NCBI GenBank assembly: GCA_016218715.1
Contig: JACRDG010000025.1
Coordinates: 62,001-126,000 of the forward strand
DNA length: 64,000 nucleotides
Reading direction: 5' to 3'
Origin: Desulfomonile tiedjei
GTDB lineage: Bacteria; Desulfobacterota; Desulfomonilia; Desulfomonilales; Desulfomonilaceae
Position numbers and translations under genes: made by a program. The first letter of the stretch is position 1. Each line of letters opens with the position of its first letter. The notes beneath the pieces are model-generated. The model ran no database searches, was not told the DNA's origin, and worked only from the letters and a program-made list of their open reading frames with translations. Of the stretch, positions 42,902 through 52,588 are shown piece after piece.

Positions 42902-43798
42902 ATGGCGTTCGATCCATCCATACTGGCGGTGCAACTGGTCAGCGGGTTGTCCCGCGCGATGATCCTGTTCCTCATGGCATCGGGACTGACGCTGGTGTTC
43001 GGGGTCATGCGCGTCATTAACTTTGCTCACGGCTCATTCTACATGCTTGGCGCGTACCTGGCGTTCAGTATCACTCAGATGCTTTCAACCGTTTCGGGCG
43101 GCTTCTGGATCGCACTCGTCGTGGCCCCGGCCATCGTGTCGATCGTCGGCGGGGTGGTGGAGTATACCCTGCTGAGGAGGATTTACCACAAGGAGCACTT
43201 GCTGCAGATATTGCTCACGTATGCGCTGATCTTCGTGCTCAACGATCTGACAAAGATGCTGTGGGGCGTTGAGTTACGCATGGTGAACACTCCGGCCGCG
43301 CTCAGCGGTTTCGTAGACTTTGCAGGACACAAGTTTCCGATCTATTACTTCTTTATCATCGGGGTGGGGCTGGCAGTGGCGGTAGGGATCTGGTTCCTCC
43401 TGCAGAAGACCCGGTTCGGCAAGCTCCTCCGCGCCGCGGCCGAGCACCGGGACATGGTGGACGCGCTTGGATACAACGTGGGTGGCCTCTTTACGATCGT
43501 GTTCATGGTGGCGACTTGGTTGGGCGGGCTCGCGGGAGTGGTCATCGCTCCGACAATCCGTATTTCAATTGGTATGGGAATGGACATCATCATCGAGTCG
43601 TTCCTGGTGGTGATCATCGGCGGCCTGGGGAACGTGTGGGGAGCACTCCTCGGCGCGCTTATCACGGGCCAATTGTATGCGTTCGGCATTCTCGTCCTCG
43701 AGAAGTACGCCATGGCATTTCTGTTTGCACTGGCAGCGCTTATTATCATCTTTCGGCCCAGCGGACTGCTCGGCAAATCCACTGAGGAAGGCGGTTGA
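42902..43798 (+). CDS. livH: Branched-chain amino acid ABC transporter permease LivH
   Basis: 298 residues with about eight membrane helices and the LivH signature: SGLTLVFGVMRVINFAHGSFYMLGAY near the start, the RAAAEHRDMVDALGYNV coupling loop that contacts the ATPase, and GGLGNVWGALLGALITG near the end. It pairs with LivM to form the inner-membrane pore. ATG 42902 is used; GTG 42893 is in frame three codons upstream. It is followed by livM with only five bases between stop and ATG. Confidence 0.92.
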   Translation: MAFDPSILAVQLVSGLSRAMILFLMASGLTLVFGVMRVINFAHGSFYMLGAYLAFSITQMLSTVSGGFWIALVVAPAIVSIVGGVVEYTLLRRIYHKEHLLQILLTYALIFVLNDLTKMLWGVELRMVNTPAALSGFVDFAGHKFPIYYFFIIGVGLAVAVGIWFLLQKTRFGKLLRAAAEHRDMVDALGYNVGGLFTIVFMVATWLGGLAGVVIAPTIRISIGMGMDIIIESFLVVIIGGLGNVWGALLGALITGQLYAFGILVLEKYAMAFLFALAALIIIFRPSGLLGKSTEEGG

Positions 43799-43803
43799 GC
43801 GCG

Positions 43804-44772
43804 ATGGCCGACCACAGCGCGAAGCACTGGGGCTTGTGGCTCGCGGTCGGGATTGTTCTCGTCGCGCTGCCGTTCGTTCTGGAGAAAGGCGTCTCGCAGT
43901 ATTACCTGTACATCGCGATCAAGATCATCGTATGGGCGCTGTTCGCGATGAGCTTTAACCTCGTGCTGGGATACGGCGGCATGATGTCTTTCGGCCACGC
44001 GGCGTTCTACGGCGTGGGAGCCTACTGCGCGGCATTGCTTAGTGTGAAAGCATCGTGGCCCATGCCGTTGGCCTTCCTCGCCGCGCCGGTAGCTGCGGCG
44101 ATTGCGGGACTCGCGATCGGCTTTTTCAGCGTGCGCATCAAGGGGGTGTTCTATTTCGCCGTGCTCACGCTCTCGTTTGCGCAGCTCCTCTACATCGTGG
44201 CGTTCAAGTGGCGGAGCTTCACCTTCGGCGACGACGGCATCCAGGGCATCCCGGTTCCGGATATCATCTCCACTCAGGATTCGTATATTGGGTATTACTA
44301 CTTTGCGCTCGCGGTGACCCTCGTTTGCGTGTATCTCCTGTGGCGGATCGCGCGCTCACCCTTCGGCCTCATGCTCCGTACGCTTCGAGACAACCCTCAG
44401 CGTTCTACCTTCATCGGGATGAACGTGCAGCACTACCGGCTCATCGCGTTCACGATCTCGGCATTCTTTTCGGGGGTGGCGGGAGCGCTCTTTACCTTTC
44501 TGGAAACGTCGATCTCACCTGACGTGCTGTTTTGGAGTACCTCCGGTGAGGTCATCCTCATAGGGTTGCTCGGCGGCATGGATGTGTTCCTCGGGCCCGC
44601 GCTCGGTGCAGCAATCATGGTACTGCTCAACTCATTCATTACGTCGTACACCCAATATTGGCAGCTCTTCCTCGGCACCACGCTGATCCTGATCGTGCTC
44701 GTCTTTCCGCAGGGCGTAGGCGGCCTCATACGGGATTACTACGTTGCCTGGAAGAGGGAGAAACGCACCTGA
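43804..44772 (+). CDS. livM: Branched-chain amino acid ABC transporter permease LivM
   Basis: 322 residues, polytopic. Family features are ALFAMSFNLVLGYGGMMSFGHAAFYGVGAY, a cytoplasmic coupling loop RTLRDNPQRSTFIGMNV and GGMDVFLGPALGAAIM near the end. It dimerises with LivH. ATG 43804 has GGAAGGCGG upstream; TTG 43795 is an alternative. The stop codon overlaps the livG start (TGATG), indicating translational coupling. Confidence 0.92.
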   Translation: MADHSAKHWGLWLAVGIVLVALPFVLEKGVSQYYLYIAIKIIVWALFAMSFNLVLGYGGMMSFGHAAFYGVGAYCAALLSVKASWPMPLAFLAAPVAAAIAGLAIGFFSVRIKGVFYFAVLTLSFAQLLYIVAFKWRSFTFGDDGIQGIPVPDIISTQDSYIGYYYFALAVTLVCVYLLWRIARSPFGLMLRTLRDNPQRSTFIGMNVQHYRLIAFTISAFFSGVAGALFTFLETSISPDVLFWSTSGEVILIGLLGGMDVFLGPALGAAIMVLLNSFITSYTQYWQLFLGTTLILIVLVFPQGVGGLIRDYYVAWKREKRT

Positions 44773-45512
44773 TGGCTATGCTTGAAGCACAAGGACTGAC
44801 AAAAGCGTTTGGCGGCGTGGCCGCGGTGAGCGCAGTGAACCTCGCGGTGCAGGAGAACCGGATCTACAGCATCATCGGGCCGAACGGTGCGGGCAAGACC
44901 ACGCTCTTCAACCTACTCAGCGGCCGTCTGCCCTGCGATCACGGCCGGGTCTTTTTCAAGGGGATTGAGATTACCGGCCTTGCGCCGGAGCACATCGTCA
45001 GGATGGGCATGGGAAGGTCGTTCCAGGTGACGAACATCTTCCCGAAACTCACGGTTTTCGAGAATATCCAGTCCACCGTGCTCTTTCAACAGGGCAAAGG
45101 GCTCAGTCTGTTCGCGGCAGCGCACGCTCTGGGGATCGAGGAGACCGAAACGGTCCTCGATATGGTCGGCATGCTCGAGAAACGTGAAGAACCTGCCGGC
45201 GTGCTCTCTGCGGGCGACCTGAAGCGGTTGGAACTCGGCATCGTCCTGGCGACCAAGCCGGACCTGCTCCTCCTGGACGAGCCCACGTGTGGAATGTCGC
45301 CGGTCGAAACATCGGCCACTATAGAGTTGATCAAGCGCATCGCGGACGAAACGTCGCTGACGGTGCTCTTCACTGAGCACAAGATGGATGTGGTCTTCTC
45401 CATCTCATCTCACATCACCGTCATGAACTTCGGGAGGGTCATCGCTGCAGGACCTCCGGAAGTAATCCGGGCAAACGGCGAGGTTCAACGTATCTATTTC
45501 GGAGAGGGATGA
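44772..45512 (+). CDS. livG: Branched-chain amino acid ABC transporter ATPase LivG
   Basis: 246 residues. Walker A is GPNGAGKTT, Walker B LLLLDEPTCGMSP, and the signature motif is LSAGDLKRLELG, a variant of LSGGQ. The insert GMGRSFQVTNIFPKLTVFEN is typical of LivG. It hydrolyses ATP with LivF to drive uptake. The ATG overlaps the livM stop; its own stop overlaps the livF start. Confidence 0.92.
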   Translation: MAMLEAQGLTKAFGGVAAVSAVNLAVQENRIYSIIGPNGAGKTTLFNLLSGRLPCDHGRVFFKGIEITGLAPEHIVRMGMGRSFQVTNIFPKLTVFENIQSTVLFQQGKGLSLFAAAHALGIEETETVLDMVGMLEKREEPAGVLSAGDLKRLELGIVLATKPDLLLLDEPTCGMSPVETSATIELIKRIADETSLTVLFTEHKMDVVFSISSHITVMNFGRVIAAGPPEVIRANGEVQRIYFGEG

Positions 45513-46219
45513 TGGCATTCCTGGAGATCGAGGGCATCAATACCTTCTACGGGGTGTTCCAGGCCCTCTTCGACGTATCGTTGCGCCTCGAAGAAGGTGA
45601 GGCCGTCTGCTTGTTGGGGAGAAACGGCGCGGGTAAAACCACAACACTTAGCAGCATAGTGGGGCTCAATTCGCCTCGTTCCGGCTCCATCACCTTCAAA
45701 GGGACGAACGTCACCGGCAAGCGGCCCTATGAAATCGCTCGATTGGGTGTGGGGTTTGCGCCGGAAAACCGCCTCATATTCCAGGATCTTACCGTACGGG
45801 ACAATCTGGAATTGGGTTGCAGGAAGAAACAACGGTCCGAGCTTGTTGGGGCGCTCGATAAGGTGTACCATCTGTTTCCACGCCTCAAGAACCTTGAAGA
45901 CCGCCAGGGCGGAACGCTGAGCGGGGGCGAACAGCAGATGCTTACTATCGCCAGGGCCCTCATGGGAAATCCTGACCTGCTGCTCCTCGATGAACTTACT
46001 ACCGGTCTTGCGCCGATAGTCATACAGTTACTAAAGACACAGATCACACAGTTGAAACAGGAGAAGCTCACTATTCTGCTCACCGAACAGAACGCGCTCT
46101 TCGCTCTCGACATCTCTGACCGAGTCTACGTCATCGACAAGGGAACGATCGTCTATGACGGCAGCGTGGAGGGCCTTCGACAAGACCTCGATTTAATGCG
46201 ACAGTATTTGGGTGTATGA
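45509..46219 (+). CDS. livF: Branched-chain amino acid ABC transporter ATPase LivF
   Basis: 236 residues. Walker A GRNGAGKTT, signature LSGGEQQML, Walker B LLLLDELTTGLAP, and the switch residue in ILLTEQNALFAL, which replaces the usual His with Gln as in most LivF proteins. The start overlaps livG by four bases (ATGA). It is the last gene of the liv operon; I see no convincing terminator after it. Confidence 0.92.
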   Translation: MMAFLEIEGINTFYGVFQALFDVSLRLEEGEAVCLLGRNGAGKTTTLSSIVGLNSPRSGSITFKGTNVTGKRPYEIARLGVGFAPENRLIFQDLTVRDNLELGCRKKQRSELVGALDKVYHLFPRLKNLEDRQGGTLSGGEQQMLTIARALMGNPDLLLLDELTTGLAPIVIQLLKTQITQLKQEKLTILLTEQNALFALDISDRVYVIDKGTIVYDGSVEGLRQDLDLMRQYLGV

Positions 46220-46651
46220 AGCGGCGAGGTCGCGTCACCTTGCCTTTCCCTTGCCAAGAGGGGAGTGGGGTTACATTCAAACAACTGGCCGAGGTGCGCG
46301 GGTATGAGGACCATCGGGCCTTCATCAACCTAATTAATCGTAATTACCTGAATTGCCCAAGGAACACCTGCGTCATCAAAATGATGATGGAGGGTCAAAG
46401 TAGCTCCGTGCTCATCCTTGACTGCGTGGATGTCATCCGGGCCTCGATGCTTTCGGACGCTCCTCGAGGCCAGAGTTTCGGGCGTTTGCGAGCAAAGTGT
46501 TTCATCCGGTTATGACTCAGGGGCACTACCTCTATGTGGATTCATCCTTACACCGTTCGCGTCTTCTGACGGGGACACACCCCTGCTCCGTGACCGCATC
46601 ACCCAAGCCGTAATGTGGTTCGATCGGGGGTTCTCGGTTCGTGGTCCCGAG
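46220..46651. other. Intergenic, no gene seen
   Basis: Between livF and the duplicated adhesin leader. A short plus frame continues from the livF stop without recognisable content. The right boundary is where similarity to 28900 begins. Confidence 0.45.
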
Positions 46652-46943
46652 AGATTCTTGGGTCCGAAAGCAGATTTGGCTTGACTCCTGACCGGGTCTT
46701 GTTGGACTATGCGTTTGCTTCAGAAGGTTAGAATCCCACAGACATGCAGCATCGGTGAGCCAAATACGTATCGCGGCGAAACACGTCTCGATCGAGGGGG
46801 AGTGTTGTTCTGCGCTGCAGACGGTGCTTTAGGAGAAGACCATCTTTGTGGTTCCCTACCTATGGCGCATCGTCACCACGAACGCGCTCACTCGTAAGGC
46901 GGCAGTCGCCGAGGCAGGTATTTCCGTTCGAAATGCGGTTGTC
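46652..46943 (+). promoter_or_regulatory. Duplicate of the adhesin operon leader
   Basis: Homologous to 28900-29191. The promoter-like TTGACT lies at 46682 with GACTAT 18 bases on. The palindromes TACGTA (46765-46770) and CTCGATCGAG (46787-46796) and the sequence between them are nearly unchanged, although flanking bases have diverged. This suggests that both adhesins keep the same control. Confidence 0.55.
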
Positions 46944-47103
46944 GTGAGCGGTGTTGGCGGACAAATAGAGGGACGCCTGACGTTCCGTTCACCGTGGGAC
47001 AGAAGGATACGGGAGCATAGACGCGGCCGCGAAGAGCCTGTGGCTCATCGTGACCAAACGGGTGGGAGCCCGTTGGAATGAGTTCGCACAACTGATGTGG
47101 TGA
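46944..47103 (+). pseudogene. Fusion remnant of the M50-HlyD start and GAF-HlyD end
   Basis: From GTG 46944 the first 14 codons (MSGVGGQIEGRLTF) match the start of the M50 protein at 29192 (MGSVDGHSEGRLTF). At 46988 the sequence jumps to TTCACCGTGGGACAG, matching the GAF-HlyD gene from 32820 on. One base is missing soon after (AAGGAT for AAGGGGACC); in the corrected frame the end reads KSLWLIVTKRVGARWNEFAQLMW and stops at 47101-47103. It is a scar of an internal deletion, not a working gene. Confidence 0.85.
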
Positions 47104-47160
47104 CAGACAAGTCTGCATAAGATTGCACGATAGACGATTTCAACTACGGAGGGGAGTCAC

Positions 47161-50100
47161 GTGGGAGTGTTCGATTTCTGGAATAAACCGAAAGTTTGCC
47201 GGCCGACCATGCTTCTGCAACAGCTCGAGGAGCGTATCGTCCTCGATGCGGCCATAACGCCGACCGATCAGCAGAATCAGGACAACACCGCGACCAATCC
47301 GACCGACCAGATGGATCCGCTCGGCGCTGCAGGCCACGCGGACGCTGGAGTGCAGGGAGGCGCTGCGGATGCTGCGGACTCAGCGAGTCAGTTGGGCCAC
47401 GTGTTCAATAAGGATCTCAACGTGGTCCTCATCTCCAACGCACTCGGTGACATCGACGCGATCTCCAACGCTGTGGTTCCCGGCGCGCACGTCATCGTGT
47501 ACGACGCTCACCACGATACCATCGAGACCATTACCGGAGAATTGGCTGAGCTGGTTAACACGTCAGGTGAAAAGATCGATCATTTGGCAGTGTTGAGCCA
47601 TGGAGAATCCGGGCATCTGAGCTTGTCCACCATCCAGAGTTTCAATGCGCTCACGGTGGAGCTCAACCCCGCTCCCTGGACCGCGCTGGGCGGCCTGTTC
47701 GACGAAGGAGCGCGAATAGACTTTTACGCATGCGAGATGGGCAGCGGCGACCAGGGCTTGCATCTGCTGAGTGCTATAGCGAAGGCGGCGGGGGCTACCG
47801 TCTGGGCAAGCAGCGATGCAACGGGTAATCTTGGCGGAGCGGATTGGGACTTGGAGGTGAAGACCGGACCCAGCGAAATGGGATCGTTGATTGACGCCTC
47901 CGGTCTCACCGGCATGGACATCTACCTAACGAGCGCGCCCGTTGTCGATAGTCAGAACATATCGGTGAACGAAGACGGCACCTTGACCATCACCGTAACC
48001 GGGAGCGATGCGGACGATCCTGATGTCCGCTTGGTGACGTTTGAGGTGACTGGCCCAGTGGATCACGGCACCCTGTCCGTCCTCGGTTCGGTCGTCAAAA
48101 CCTCGGCTGGCCATTACTCCCAGGAATTTCTATACAAGCCCACCTCCGATTACTCCGGGCCGGACGACTTCCAGTTTGCAATGAAGACACCGGCAGATGG
48201 TGGATGGAGAGGCTTCGCTGCGGGGGTGGGCCCCTTGATTGTAGCGGGCTTCGGCGATGGCATACCCGTTGTTTTAGGTATTTTCACCGGTGATCTGAAC
48301 GACGACGGGCATATGGATTTGGTTTTCACCAAGGGACTTTTTTCTCAGCCCGCCCCCAACTTCGCTGTCTATTATAATGACGGTAACGGAGGTTTCGAAA
48401 ACCCTGTCTTTATATCGTCTCCCAACCCAACCTACATGGCATTTGGTGATCTGAACGGTGACGGAGATTTGGACTTGGTTGTAGCCAACAACCTGGGACC
48501 GGATGTCGTCTATTTCAACCAGGGAGATGGCACGCTGGTAGAAGGAACATGGCTTGGTGGTTCAGAAGGGCCATCCAACTGCGTTGCGGTTGCTGATCTA
48601 GACAATGATAACGACCTGGATATTGTTGTTGGCAGAGGAGTGAACGGCGACCTGAGGTCCGATATCGTTTATTTCAATGACTCGACGGGAGTATTCACTC
48701 CCTACACGATTCCGGGAAGCGACACGTATCCGACTTTTGACCTTTTCCAGGGAAATATCAATGGAGACGAGTATGTCGACCTTGCCTTTGTAGACGCGTG
48801 GGGCTGGACTGCGGAGGGCTGGATGCCGAATCCGGGAGACGGAAGATTCTCGGGAGTCAATAATTTTCCGAGACCACCGGAGTTCATTGACGAGGAGTGT
48901 ATGGTACTCGACGACTTTGACAACGATGGACTTGCAGATGTTCTGGTGCCATTTATTGGGCCGAACCAAGTCTTGTACCTCAAGAACGAAGGTGACGGGT
49001 ATGGGGCCTGGACAACGTTTGGGACTCTATCTTTTTGTCGCGATGTTGATTCAGGAGACATCGATGGCGATGGATATTCGGACGTCGTGATCGCCGGTGA
49101 CTACGGTGGACTGGGAAATGTATACTATCTGAACGACGCCTCAGGGAACTTCGCCGACGGTCCTGTGTCCACCTCCACTTATAGCCAGGCAGTCCATCTG
49201 GCCGATGTCAACAACGACGGGTACCTGGATCTGCTATACGGGCAGTCCGACGGAGTACACGTCCATTGGAATCTCGGTGGTGAAACCATCTCTTCGGACG
49301 TTCAATCAGTTCAGATAACAATTGATCCGGTAAACGATGAACCGGTCAATACGGTCCCCGTGAGCGATCCGATCAATCGCATCCACGTGACTGAGGACGT
49401 GCAGCATCTGTTTGGAACGGACGTCGTCCAGGTCGACGATGTGGACATCGCACGCGGCGAAGGTGACGGGACGGTTCAGGTGACACTCAATGCCTCGAAC
49501 GGAGCGCTTGCTTTGACTGGCAGCACGACGGGACTGACCGGGGACACGGACGGGAGCGACGGCACGCTGAGCTTCTCCGGCCTACTCGCAAACGTGAACG
49601 ATGCGCTCGATGGGCTGGCGTTCACGGGGAATCTCAACTACAACGGCGATGCTCAGATCGTGATGGAGACGAGCGACCTGGGGAACAACCCGGCTCCTGC
49701 GCTGACAGACACCGACACGGTTTACCTCACGGTCGATGCGGTGAACGACGCCCCTACCGACATCACCCTGGGCAACAGCACCATAGCAGAGAACGCAGGG
49801 CTGAATGCTTTGGTGGGGACCTTCACGTCGACCGACCCCGATGCCGGCGATACCTTCGTGTACGCCTTGGTGCAGGGTGAGGAGTGGTTCACCATTTCGG
49901 GCAATCAGTTGCTTGCCAATACAAGCTTCGACTACGAGACCCTTCCCAATGACTACTCCATTCGTGTTCAAGTCACCGACCAGAACGGAGCGGGCTTGAG
50001 CTTTGAGAGCGACTTCACCATCACCGTAACCGACGTGAACGAGGTTCCCACTGACATATCGTTAATCGGCAGCACTGTAGCGGAGAACCTGCCTGCCGAT

Positions 50101-52071
50101 ACGGTGGTCGGCACGTTGGGGGCAACCGATCAGGATACCGGGCAAACATTTACCTATTCCCTGGTAAGCAATCCCGACGGAGCTTTCCAGATCGTTGGGA
50201 ACGAGCTGCAGACCGGGAAGTCACTGGATCACGAGGCCACCCCAACTATCGATGTGACAGTCAGAGTTACTGATAGTGGTACGCCAGGCTTGAGCTATGA
50301 CAAGGTCTTCACCATAGCAGTGGCCGACGTGAACGAGGCTCCGACGGACATTGCTCTCACTGGTACGACCGTGGCTGAGAATCAGCCTGCCAATACGGTA
50401 GTAGGCACGCTCGGAGCGACCGATCCCGATACGGGTCAGACTTTCACCTATTCCCTGGTGAGCAACCCTGATGATGCGTTCAAGATCGTGGGAAACGAGC
50501 TGCAGACTGCCAAGCCACTCGATCACGAGGCGACACCGACCATCGACGTGACCGTCAGGGTAACGGACAGCGGTACGCCGGAGCTCACGTACGACAAAGT
50601 CTTCACCATCGCGGTCTCCGACGCGAACAATGCTCCGGTGAATACGCTCGGCACGTTTAGCGTCCCCGCAGGCACGGCCCAGCTGACCTTGTCGCCGTAC
50701 GGGATCCATGTGCACGATCAAGACCCAAATGACTTCCTGTCGGTGAGAGTCCAGGCCGGGACGGGCGTAACGGGTGTCGGTTGGGGACCGAGGCCGACGT
50801 TCGCACCCGAGTATGTGTACGTCGGGACAGAGACCGTCCTGAATCCATTACTGGAAGGGATCGCCGCGAACATCCAGCCCGGTTTTGCCGGCCAGGCAAC
50901 CGTCCTGGTGACCACCACCGACCTGGCGGGTCTTTCCACAACCGGCACGGTGATCATCAACGTGGCACCGGGCCAACTTCCCCCGCAGGTGACCATCGGG
51001 GCCACGGGATACGAGGTGTATGAAGACGGCAACCCGGTGGATCTCGGGACCTGCGTGACCGTATCCGACCCGAACAGCGACGCGCTGACGGTCAATCTGG
51101 TCGCGCCGGTCGGGTCGGGCTGGAGCGCCTTGAACGCCATCGGATCGGGCGGCGCGACGGTAACCGGCAACGGGACAACCTCGCTGCGCATTGCGGGTTC
51201 CATGGTCGATGTGCAGAACACGCTGCTCACACTCCACGGCACTTTGAGCACCAATTTCAACGGAAACTCTGGGATCAACGTCACCGTCAGTGACGGCCGG
51301 AATGCTCCCGTGAACGCGGCGTTGACCATTCCTGTCGAGGCAGTCAACGATGCGCCGGTCGCCACCGCAGGGATCGTCGTTTCGGGCGACGTGAATTCTG
51401 CAATTCCCGTCACCCTTGGGATGACCGACCCGCTGGATGCTCCGTTTGCCGGAGGACCTGACGCTCTGCAATCCGTGACCGTCGGCACCGGTCCTGCCCA
51501 TGGGACCGTAACCCATACCGGCTCCGGTGCGGGAGACTGGACGTACACTCCCAACCTCAACTGGACCGGGACCGACACGTTCACCTATTTGGTGACTGAC
51601 AACGGAGGCACAGCCGACGGTGGCGTCAACGCCAGTGCTTCAGCGGCAACCGTCACGGTCAACGTGGGCTCAGCGAATGATGCACCGGTGAACACGGTCC
51701 CGCTGGCGATTCAGAACGTCACGCAGGGCCAGTCGTTGATCTTCACCGGGACCAACGGGATCTCCGTGACCGATGCGGACGCAGGGACAGCAGCGATCCA
51801 AGTGGACCTGACGGCGACGCACGGCACGCTGACTCTCGGAGGACGGCCTTCTGCCACCCTGACGATAACCGGGAACGGCTCAGGGACCGTGCACATCGTA
51901 GGGACCCAGGCCGATATCAACACGGCGCTCAACGGACTGACCTACCTCCCTGATAGCTGGTACAACGGCCCGGCGACCATCACGATGGGTACCAGTGACC
52001 TGGGTCATACGCCACCTCCCGCCATGACCGACAGCGACGTCGTCAACATCAATATAATCAGGGTGCGGTAG
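47161..52071 (+). CDS. Giant cadherin/FG-GAP surface protein with DUF4347 (adhesin 2)
   Basis: 1636 residues from GTG 47161 (GGAGGGG six bases upstream). The first ~240 residues are a close copy of adhesin 1, including LEERIVLDA and the DUF4347-like H147 (LSHGE) and C191 (FYACE). After a VCBS-like segment the protein carries about seven FG-GAP repeats (residues ~354-713) with calcium-type DxNxDG loops (DLNDDGHMDL, DLNGDGDLDL, DIDGDGYSDV), predicted to form a beta-propeller like an integrin head. Adhesin 1 has a different module here. Two cadherin-like repeats and a C-terminal region almost identical to adhesin 1 follow. No export gene is next to it. Confidence 0.9.
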   Translation: MGVFDFWNKPKVCRPTMLLQQLEERIVLDAAITPTDQQNQDNTATNPTDQMDPLGAAGHADAGVQGGAADAADSASQLGHVFNKDLNVVLISNALGDIDAISNAVVPGAHVIVYDAHHDTIETITGELAELVNTSGEKIDHLAVLSHGESGHLSLSTIQSFNALTVELNPAPWTALGGLFDEGARIDFYACEMGSGDQGLHLLSAIAKAAGATVWASSDATGNLGGADWDLEVKTGPSEMGSLIDASGLTGMDIYLTSAPVVDSQNISVNEDGTLTITVTGSDADDPDVRLVTFEVTGPVDHGTLSVLGSVVKTSAGHYSQEFLYKPTSDYSGPDDFQFAMKTPADGGWRGFAAGVGPLIVAGFGDGIPVVLGIFTGDLNDDGHMDLVFTKGLFSQPAPNFAVYYNDGNGGFENPVFISSPNPTYMAFGDLNGDGDLDLVVANNLGPDVVYFNQGDGTLVEGTWLGGSEGPSNCVAVADLDNDNDLDIVVGRGVNGDLRSDIVYFNDSTGVFTPYTIPGSDTYPTFDLFQGNINGDEYVDLAFVDAWGWTAEGWMPNPGDGRFSGVNNFPRPPEFIDEECMVLDDFDNDGLADVLVPFIGPNQVLYLKNEGDGYGAWTTFGTLSFCRDVDSGDIDGDGYSDVVIAGDYGGLGNVYYLNDASGNFADGPVSTSTYSQAVHLADVNNDGYLDLLYGQSDGVHVHWNLGGETISSDVQSVQITIDPVNDEPVNTVPVSDPINRIHVTEDVQHLFGTDVVQVDDVDIARGEGDGTVQVTLNASNGALALTGSTTGLTGDTDGSDGTLSFSGLLANVNDALDGLAFTGNLNYNGDAQIVMETSDLGNNPAPALTDTDTVYLTVDAVNDAPTDITLGNSTIAENAGLNALVGTFTSTDPDAGDTFVYALVQGEEWFTISGNQLLANTSFDYETLPNDYSIRVQVTDQNGAGLSFESDFTITVTDVNEVPTDISLIGSTVAENLPADTVVGTLGATDQDTGQTFTYSLVSNPDGAFQIVGNELQTGKSLDHEATPTIDVTVRVTDSGTPGLSYDKVFTIAVADVNEAPTDIALTGTTVAENQPANTVVGTLGATDPDTGQTFTYSLVSNPDDAFKIVGNELQTAKPLDHEATPTIDVTVRVTDSGTPELTYDKVFTIAVSDANNAPVNTLGTFSVPAGTAQLTLSPYGIHVHDQDPNDFLSVRVQAGTGVTGVGWGPRPTFAPEYVYVGTETVLNPLLEGIAANIQPGFAGQATVLVTTTDLAGLSTTGTVIINVAPGQLPPQVTIGATGYEVYEDGNPVDLGTCVTVSDPNSDALTVNLVAPVGSGWSALNAIGSGGATVTGNGTTSLRIAGSMVDVQNTLLTLHGTLSTNFNGNSGINVTVSDGRNAPVNAALTIPVEAVNDAPVATAGIVVSGDVNSAIPVTLGMTDPLDAPFAGGPDALQSVTVGTGPAHGTVTHTGSGAGDWTYTPNLNWTGTDTFTYLVTDNGGTADGGVNASASAATVTVNVGSANDAPVNTVPLAIQNVTQGQSLIFTGTNGISVTDADAGTAAIQVDLTATHGTLTLGGRPSATLTITGNGSGTVHIVGTQADINTALNGLTYLPDSWYNGPATITMGTSDLGHTPPPAMTDSDVVNINIIRVR

Positions 52072-52096
52072 CCTGGCGGTCCAGTGGTCGTTCACG

Positions 52097-52150
52097 GGGC
52101 TTAAGGAAGCCCGGCTCCCAGCGAACCGGGCGGGGGGAGACCATCTCCCC
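52097..52150 (+). terminator. Two hairpins after adhesin 2
   Basis: GGGCTT-aagg-AAGCCC (52097-52112) and GGGGAGA-cca-TCTCCCC (52134-52150), conserved with those after adhesin 1 although the outer stem pairs have decayed. Beyond them, to 52318, I see no gene. Confidence 0.5.
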
Positions 52151-52318
52151 TTCCCAGCCCTCTCAATTATGATTCTGCGAAGGCCAGGGTCCAGAAGTCC
52201 TGGATTCCGGCCTCCCCCGGAATGACGAAGGATGATCCCGACGAGTAATACATCTAATTTCCGCTACCAACAAGGTTTGCGGAGATGAGTCCCGCAAAAG
52301 TCCCGCACTCGTGATCCT

Positions 52319-52359
52319 CAAAAAGAAAAAACGCCGGGTCGGATGATGTGACCTAGCGT
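52319..52359 (-). terminator. Intrinsic terminator of tRNA-Lys
   Basis: On the minus strand ACGC-TA-GGTC pairs with GACC-CG-GCGT, followed by TTTTTTCTTTTT. It lies 15 bases past the tRNA 3' end. Confidence 0.7.
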
Positions 52360-52374
52360 CTTATTTCCTCTTGT

Positions 52375-52450
52375 TGGTGGGCCGTCGGGGGCTCGAACCC
52401 CAAACCTACTGATTAAGAGTCAGTTGCTCTACCAGTTGAGCTAACGGCCC
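52375..52450 (-). tRNA. tRNA-Lys (anticodon CTT)
   Basis: The minus strand folds into a cloverleaf: acceptor GGGCCGT/ACGGCCC, D-arm region GCTCAACTGGTAGAGC, anticodon arm CTGACTCTTAATCAG with CTT in the loop, and T-arm GGGGTTCGAGCCCC. The discriminator is A and CCA is encoded (plus 52375-52377). Confidence 0.95.
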
Positions 52451-52463
52451 ACACGGAAGCGTG

Positions 52464-52492
52464 ATCCTACCCTCCAACGGGATCTTTGTCAA
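52464..52492 (-). promoter_or_regulatory. Promoter of tRNA-Lys
   Basis: On the minus strand: perfect TTGACA (plus 52487-52492), 17-base spacer, TAGGAT (plus 52464-52469), seven bases before the expected start of transcription. Confidence 0.65.
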
Positions 52493-52588
52493 GAGCGCGT
52501 CGCCTGCCTGCACGACAAATCCCGACTTGAATAGAAAGACGCGGAGCGTTATTATTCTACTGTAGATCGCCCTGCCTTGAGGTGGCAC

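Larger units (their letters stand above)
46652..52190 (+). repeat. Segmental duplicate of 28900-40340
   Basis: The copy contains the leader, the first 44 bases of the M50 gene, the last ~117 bases of the GAF-HlyD gene, an adhesin gene and the 3' hairpins, in the same order and orientation. About 3.58 kb (29236-32819 of the original) is missing. Within the adhesins the middle modules differ. Confidence 0.8.

Noticed and set aside
46848-47081. A plus-strand frame of 77 codons as a real gene
   Set aside because: It is the fusion remnant of two operon genes with a one-base frameshift, described as a pseudogene.
52250-52450. Integrated element attached to tRNA-Lys
   Set aside because: No integrase gene and no repeat of the tRNA 3' end is found in the window.
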